Positions 59,977 to 64,000 of a stretch of DNA of 64,000 bases are shown here, piece by piece (positions within the stretch are counted from its first letter, which is position 1; every line of letters begins with the position of its first letter). The stretch is from Bacteroidota bacterium (lineage in GTDB: Bacteria > Bacteroidota > Bacteroidia > Bacteroidales > UBA12077). The DNA lies in NCBI GenBank assembly GCA_020444275.1, contig JAHLLG010000002.1:979991-1043990 (forward strand), in the 5' to 3' direction. The position numbers were made by a program, and so were the translations under genes. Under the pieces are notes generated by a model, which saw only the letters and a list, made by a program, of their open reading frames with translations, had not been told where the DNA came from and did no database searches.

Positions 59977-62900
59977 TTATCGGTTTATAATCGCATCATA
60001 AATTACTTGCTGAATATCCGTACGAATATTCATTCTGATTAGTTTGCTATTATCCTGATCGGGATGAATTCGATTTGATAAGAAAATATACACGATCTCT
60101 TCCTCCGGATCGGCCCAGGCTATGGTGCCCGTAAATCCTGTATGTCCAAAACTTTTACCTGAAATACATTTACATGTAGGACCTTCTTTTGAATAATCCA
60201 TTTGTGGTTTATCGAAACCTAATGCCCGGCGATTATCATTTTCAAGAAATGGTGCTGTTGTAAATAAATTCAACGTTGTGGTATCGAAATAATGAACTCC
60301 ACCATAATCACCACCATTTAAATACATTTGCATAATCTTGGCCAAATCATCAGCTGTAGAGAAGATACCAGCATGTCCACAAACACCACCTAGCATTGCT
60401 GCTCCAGGATCGTGTACATAACCTTGCAACAGCTGTCTTCTAAAAATCTGCTCGTTTTCGGTAGGAACTATTTCCGATTTAGCGAATTTGTTTAATGGTA
60501 AAAATGTTGTCCTGTATGCTCCCAACTCCTGATAAAATGTAGAGTCTACGTAATCTTCAAAACGTGCTCCTGTTTTGTCCTCTATGATCTCATAAAAATA
60601 GTAATATCCCAAATCGCTATACCGATATTCTTTTGTTTCTAACAACTCTGACGATCTGATTTTATCATAAATTGAATCTTTATAGGAATCCAGGATATAA
60701 AAGTCTTTTGCCACTTTTGTAGTAAATCCATCTTTTGGATAATAACTATAAATACCATCTTTAAAAACTACATTCTTGGCCATAAAAGCATGTTTTCCAA
60801 TTTTATATGGAAACTCTTCGTTAAATCGATTATTCAATAAATCCTGATCGGGATATAATGTTTCCAGTGTTGAATAGTAGAAAGGAATCCATCCGTTTAA
60901 GCGTGCTTGATGTGTTAAAATATCCGTAATATTTAGATCGGCTTTATTGGTAGTATCCAGTTCGGGCAAATAATCTGCTAAAGTATTGTCAACCGAAAAC
61001 AGGCTATCTTCATATAATCGCATTAAGGAAGGCACTGTGGCCACTATTTTTGTAATAGAAGCAATATCGTAAATATCATCGTTTTTTACCGGATTTCGTT
61101 TCATGTAAGTGTGGTATCCAAAAGATCTATCATAACAAATAATTCCATGTCGTGCTATAAGAATTCTACAACCCGGAGTTGCCATGCTATCTATTGCCAT
61201 TTGAGCTAAAGAATCAACCTTTTGTAGCTCCTCTGACGACAAACCTACTTGCTCAGGGATACCATAACCTAATCTTATTTTTTTTTTAATATCGATTCCC
61301 GTACCAGCAGAATATTTATTATTTATTCCAACAGGCAATTTACCATTAACCTCGATACCACCAAAAATTGCCTGTGCAGCAGCTTGCTGTTCTTCAATAT
61401 TATCGTAATAAGCAATAATGGTAGCATCGATACTATCCAATTTATTGAAATTACGTAAGCTATACGGATTCGCAAAAAGGCTGAATACTACTTTTGTTTG
61501 ATTAGATAACTTCGCAATATAATTCAGATGATTCATATCTACTTTGTAGTTTTTTGCCGGCCAATAGGATGTATTATGAATGCTGGTAAATACTATATCA
61601 TAATCTTTTAATAAATTGAACAATGAATCACTTGTTTGTTCCGTAAAAATAAAATGATCAACCTTTGCGTAATCTGATAAAGTATTCTGAAAAGTTGTTA
61701 TTCCTTCGGTATTGAAAGCTAAAGAGGCAAACTTTTTTCGCTTCAATTTTTTAACTGGTAGTATATTCTCTTCGTTTCGTATTAATGTTATGCTCTGATT
61801 AATTAGTTCGCGTCGAGTTACCTCATACATCAGCTGGTTTAAGTCTTTATGCAGATGGTTGGTTTCAACGAATTTAGCCGAATCTTTTTTTGACAGCAAC
61901 CCTAATTGATATTTAGCATTAAGTATTTTTCTACAGCTCTCGTCGATCTGATCTTCTGTAATCTCACCTTTCCGAATGCCTCTTTTTATTTTAGATATTG
62001 CTTTTGATACGCTTACCGGAAACAGTAACACATCGTTACCGGCTTCTACTGCTTTTGCTTCTATTTCACCAGCCTTATAATATTTTGTGGCACCTTTCAT
62101 ATTCAGTGCATCGGTAAATATTAATCCATCAAAAGCCATTTCGTTTTTTAATAAATCGGTTACAACAGATTTTGACAAAGTAGTAGGCGTTTCAGGTTTT
62201 GTACCCAATTCAGGAACGTTTAAATGAGCAACCATAACTCCTTTTATTCCAGCATCAAATATTTCTTTAAATGGATAAAGCTCAATAGAATCTAAGCGTT
62301 CCCTAGAGTGATTTACCGAAGGCAGAGTATAGTGGGAGTCTGAATCTGTATCACCATGACCAGGAAAGTGTTTTGCAGTAGCAATTATTCCGGCATCCTG
62401 CATTCCCTGCATGTACATTATTCCTTTTTTAGCAACCTGTTCTCTATTCTCACCAAACGAACGCACATTAATCACCGGGTTTAAAGGATTGTTATTTACA
62501 TCAACAACAGGTGCAAAATTAATATGCACACCTAATCGTCTCATTTGCTCTCCAATGTCATATCCCATTTGATATATCAATGAATCGTCTTGCACAGCTC
62601 CCAGCATCATCTGTCGAGGGTAACTAAGTATTGAATCTAAACGCATCCCTAAGCCCCATTCACCGTCAATTGCAATTAGTAATGGAATTTTTGATATGGA
62701 TTGATAGGTATTCGTTAAATTTGCTTGTCGCCTCGGACCTCCCTGAAAGAAAATTAATCCACCAACATTATATTTATTTATGATATACCGAATTTCATCT
62801 TCGTGTTGCTTGTCTTTATTTGAATATGCGGCAATCATAAACATTTGTCCAATTTTATCTTCTAACGAAAGCTGTTGCATTATAGAATCAACCCATAACC

Positions 62901-62997
62901 TTTGCTTATCAATAACAAAAGTTGAATCTTGTGCCTTACTGTTGGAAAGTAATAAACAGGTAATAATTAATAAAATGCCAGATTTTAACTTTATCAT
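59977..62997 (-). CDS. glycoside hydrolase family 3 (NagZ-like) fused to serine beta-lactamase-type hydrolase
   Basis: A 1006-residue exported fusion with a signal peptide (~1-22, ending LLLSNSKAQ). The GH3 domain (~30-590) is NagZ-like: AKHFPGHGDTDSDSHYTLPS holds the His-Asp catalytic dyad loop, and LIFTDALNMKGA carries the nucleophile Asp. The C-terminal domain (~610-1005) is a class C beta-lactamase/AmpH-type serine hydrolase with YDIASITKIVATV (SxxK), YRYSDLGYYY (YxN-like, with Asp) and SFGHTGFTGT (KTG-like HTG). Likely role: peptidoglycan processing in the periplasm. The fusion recurs in Bacteroidota. It heads a two-gene operon with the T9SS protein. Confidence 0.92.
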   Translation of the reverse strand: MIKLKSGILLIITCLLLSNSKAQDSTFVIDKQRLWVDSIMQQLSLEDKIGQMFMIAAYSNKDKQHEDEIRYIINKYNVGGLIFFQGGPRRQANLTNTYQSISKIPLLIAIDGEWGLGMRLDSILSYPRQMMLGAVQDDSLIYQMGYDIGEQMRRLGVHINFAPVVDVNNNPLNPVINVRSFGENREQVAKKGIMYMQGMQDAGIIATAKHFPGHGDTDSDSHYTLPSVNHSRERLDSIELYPFKEIFDAGIKGVMVAHLNVPELGTKPETPTTLSKSVVTDLLKNEMAFDGLIFTDALNMKGATKYYKAGEIEAKAVEAGNDVLLFPVSVSKAISKIKRGIRKGEITEDQIDESCRKILNAKYQLGLLSKKDSAKFVETNHLHKDLNQLMYEVTRRELINQSITLIRNEENILPVKKLKRKKFASLAFNTEGITTFQNTLSDYAKVDHFIFTEQTSDSLFNLLKDYDIVFTSIHNTSYWPAKNYKVDMNHLNYIAKLSNQTKVVFSLFANPYSLRNFNKLDSIDATIIAYYDNIEEQQAAAQAIFGGIEVNGKLPVGINNKYSAGTGIDIKKKIRLGYGIPEQVGLSSEELQKVDSLAQMAIDSMATPGCRILIARHGIICYDRSFGYHTYMKRNPVKNDDIYDIASITKIVATVPSLMRLYEDSLFSVDNTLADYLPELDTTNKADLNITDILTHQARLNGWIPFYYSTLETLYPDQDLLNNRFNEEFPYKIGKHAFMAKNVVFKDGIYSYYPKDGFTTKVAKDFYILDSYKDSIYDKIRSSELLETKEYRYSDLGYYYFYEIIEDKTGARFEDYVDSTFYQELGAYRTTFLPLNKFAKSEIVPTENEQIFRRQLLQGYVHDPGAAMLGGVCGHAGIFSTADDLAKIMQMYLNGGDYGGVHYFDTTTLNLFTTAPFLENDNRRALGFDKPQMDYSKEGPTCKCISGKSFGHTGFTGTIAWADPEEEIVYIFLSNRIHPDQDNSKLIRMNIRTDIQQVIYDAIINR

Positions 62998-63056
62998 AAA
63001 AACTCTTATTTACAACACTTTACAATAAGTGATATTTAACTAAAGATTGGTTAGCA

Positions 63057-63064
63057 CAAATATA
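63057..63064 (-). promoter_or_regulatory. candidate -7 element of the GH3-fusion operon
   Basis: The minus strand reads TATATTTG (TAnnTTTG), 59 bases before the start at 62997. A TTTG (63091-63088) occurs upstream at 23 bases, slightly beyond the usual 19-21. Confidence 0.42.
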
Positions 63065-63160
63065 ATCTTTTGCAAACACAAGCCCTACAAAGATTCTTAT
63101 GAAGTATAAATATTTTATGAACAGAACGAATTCCCGTATAATGACCTAACAATAGATTAT

Positions 63161-63186
63161 AAAAAAAGCCCGCCAGAGGCGAGCTT
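63161..63186 (-). terminator. intrinsic terminator of the DUF1338 gene
   Basis: A GC-rich 9-pair stem (63166-63174 with 63178-63186; one U.G in the minus-strand RNA) with a 3-nt loop is followed on the minus strand by seven T (63167-63161). It lies 22 bases after the stop of the DUF1338 gene. Confidence 0.88.
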
Positions 63187-63208
63187 GAGAATTAAATCAA
63201 TATTAACC

Positions 63209-64000
63209 CTATTTTGAATAATAATTGGTACTCTCGAATATCTTATCAGCCGATTTTGCAATAAAACCACTGTAAAGTTTACCATCACTATCAGGATATC
63301 GTTGTGCAAATTCATAATAGCACCCGGGAATACTATGCACTCCATCAGTAAATTCAACATGAATATGATTGGCCATTATACTTGACTGTTGCAATAGTTG
63401 CTCCTTTGTTCCCTTAATTTCACCTCCCGATGAATTTAGCATGAAATCATTATCCTTTAAAAATTGATTCACTTTCTCAATGGTATCGTATTTTTCTAAT
63501 GCATTGATATTTACCGTAAAATGATTCGCCCTGAATCCATAAACATAAACCCATGCAGCGTATTCCGATTCTTCTCTTAATTTTACGTATGTTTTATAAT
63601 CAGGAGTTCCCCAAACATTGCCTGAAAAGATCAGTTCATCTGATTTCAAATCTTTATCAGAAACGTTATCTACTACAGATTTCACAGTTTCTTGAAGAAA
63701 TTTACTAAAATCTTTTGTTTTAAGCTGACTAATAAACACTCGAGGGGCATACTCATCTGTTTTGTGCTCAAAATGTTTTGCAAACAGATGCTTTTCTTCA
63801 AATTCGTATTGGCCTTTTTCTTCGTATCCTCGTTCAAGAAATACTCTCGATAAAACATCAATATTTACTCTTGAATCATCGAAGGTTCTAAAAGCAATAT
63901 GATCATTCAATACTGTTTCACCTTCTTTTGTAAATAGATCATACACTTTTTGAGCTGCTGGGTTTTGTGTCGTATAATCACTCCACAAACGATTAAAAAT
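63209..64000 (-). CDS. DUF1338 family protein (2-oxoadipate dioxygenase/HglS-like), 5'-truncated by the window
   Basis: The frame is open through the right edge of the window, and the N-terminus (RLWSDYTTQNPAAQKVYDLF) matches the family's usual opening. The true start therefore lies just beyond position 64000, and a TTG at 63988 is not the start. Visible metal-site and fold pieces are LNDHIAFRTF (His), VYGFRANHFTVNINAL (second His), EIKGTKEQLL, MANHIHVEFTDGVHSIPGCY and EFAQRYP. The related HglS enzymes decarboxylate and hydroxylate 2-oxoadipate with Fe(II), but this short form may use another 2-oxo acid. A strong terminator follows. Confidence 0.88.
   Translation of the reverse strand: MFNRLWSDYTTQNPAAQKVYDLFTKEGETVLNDHIAFRTFDDSRVNIDVLSRVFLERGYEEKGQYEFEEKHLFAKHFEHKTDEYAPRVFISQLKTKDFSKFLQETVKSVVDNVSDKDLKSDELIFSGNVWGTPDYKTYVKLREESEYAAWVYVYGFRANHFTVNINALEKYDTIEKVNQFLKDNDFMLNSSGGEIKGTKEQLLQQSSIMANHIHVEFTDGVHSIPGCYYEFAQRYPDSDGKLYSGFIAKSADKIFESTNYYSK

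Noticed and set aside
63157..63360. 67-residue minus-strand frame overlapping the DUF1338 gene and its terminator
   Set aside because: It is a different frame of the same strand inside a conserved gene and runs through a strong terminator hairpin.
1..64000. Search by eye for CRISPR arrays, tRNA/rRNA genes, insertion sequences, prophage or integrase genes
   Set aside because: No regularly spaced repeats, cloverleaf-like conserved tRNA sequence, transposase or integrase motifs were recognised; a short or divergent example could still be missed by eye.

Overview
The window is AT-rich chromosomal DNA from a Bacteroidota bacterium, most likely an anaerobic or microaerophilic marine Bacteroidales/Marinilabiliales-type organism (inferred from gene content, not from a marker gene). 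Evidence: a Na+-pumping methylmalonyl-CoA decarboxylase operon with its epimerase, rubredoxin, a type IX secretion C-terminal sorting domain, many Bac-type lipoproteins, candidate promoters of the Bacteroidota TAnnTTTG type, and almost no Shine-Dalgarno sequences. I see no rRNA, tRNA, CRISPR array, transposase or phage gene. Genes are dense and many are separated by clear intrinsic terminators.

Layout. 0-7.7 kb (minus): methyltransferase, polysaccharide deacetylase and a membrane-anchored unknown (surface-glycan flavour), a thioredoxin-fold DUF255/YyaL protein, a DEDDh exonuclease-GIY-YIG fusion and a dihydroorotate-dehydrogenase-like flavoprotein. 7.9-13.3 kb: a hybrid histidine kinase, an LtaS-like sulfatase-fold membrane enzyme and a lipoprotein isoaspartyl peptidase. 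13.4-19.1 kb (plus): a compact block of unknown purpose comprising radical SAM/SPASM, a small HTH-like protein, a SAM methyltransferase, a BtrH-like Cys acyltransferase fold and an ABC-2 exporter, closed by a terminator. A secreted S8 protease and a TetR regulator follow.

21.4-30.6 kb (minus) is the metabolic core. A mce-mmdA-mmdD-mmdC-mmdB operon (methylmalonyl-CoA epimerase and Na+-translocating decarboxylase) ends at a terminator. A citrate lyase locus follows, with CitD fused to CitE, two paralogous CitF genes, and rubredoxin behind the second CitF. Together these suggest citrate cleavage to oxaloacetate plus acetate and succinate-to-propionate flux coupled to sodium export. 30.8-36.6 kb: a second LtaS-like enzyme, dodecin, an MBL hydrolase, two tandem outer-membrane-barrel paralogues and a VOC protein. 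36.8-40.1 kb: a membrane AraC regulator followed by an NTF2-like secreted protein, a Tat lipoprotein of the C_GCAxxG_C_C type and an M19 dipeptidase homologue.

40.2-46.9 kb (minus) is a signalling island: MCP, CheW, a REC-only protein, a NarL-type regulator and its histidine kinase. The MCP and the kinase carry paralogous Cache sensor halves. 47-52 kb: a small membrane protein, a lipoprotein with YdeI, a secreted beta-helix protein and a phytase lipoprotein. 52.4-54.1 kb: a Fur/PerR-family regulator, ferritin-like protein and Prx6-type peroxiredoxin form an oxidative-stress operon whose regulator lacks both CxxC zinc pairs. 54.3-64 kb: CPBP protease, SDR, GH31 alpha-glucosidase, a T9SS-sorted SBBP-repeat protein, a NagZ-like/beta-lactamase fusion and a DUF1338 protein cut by the window end.
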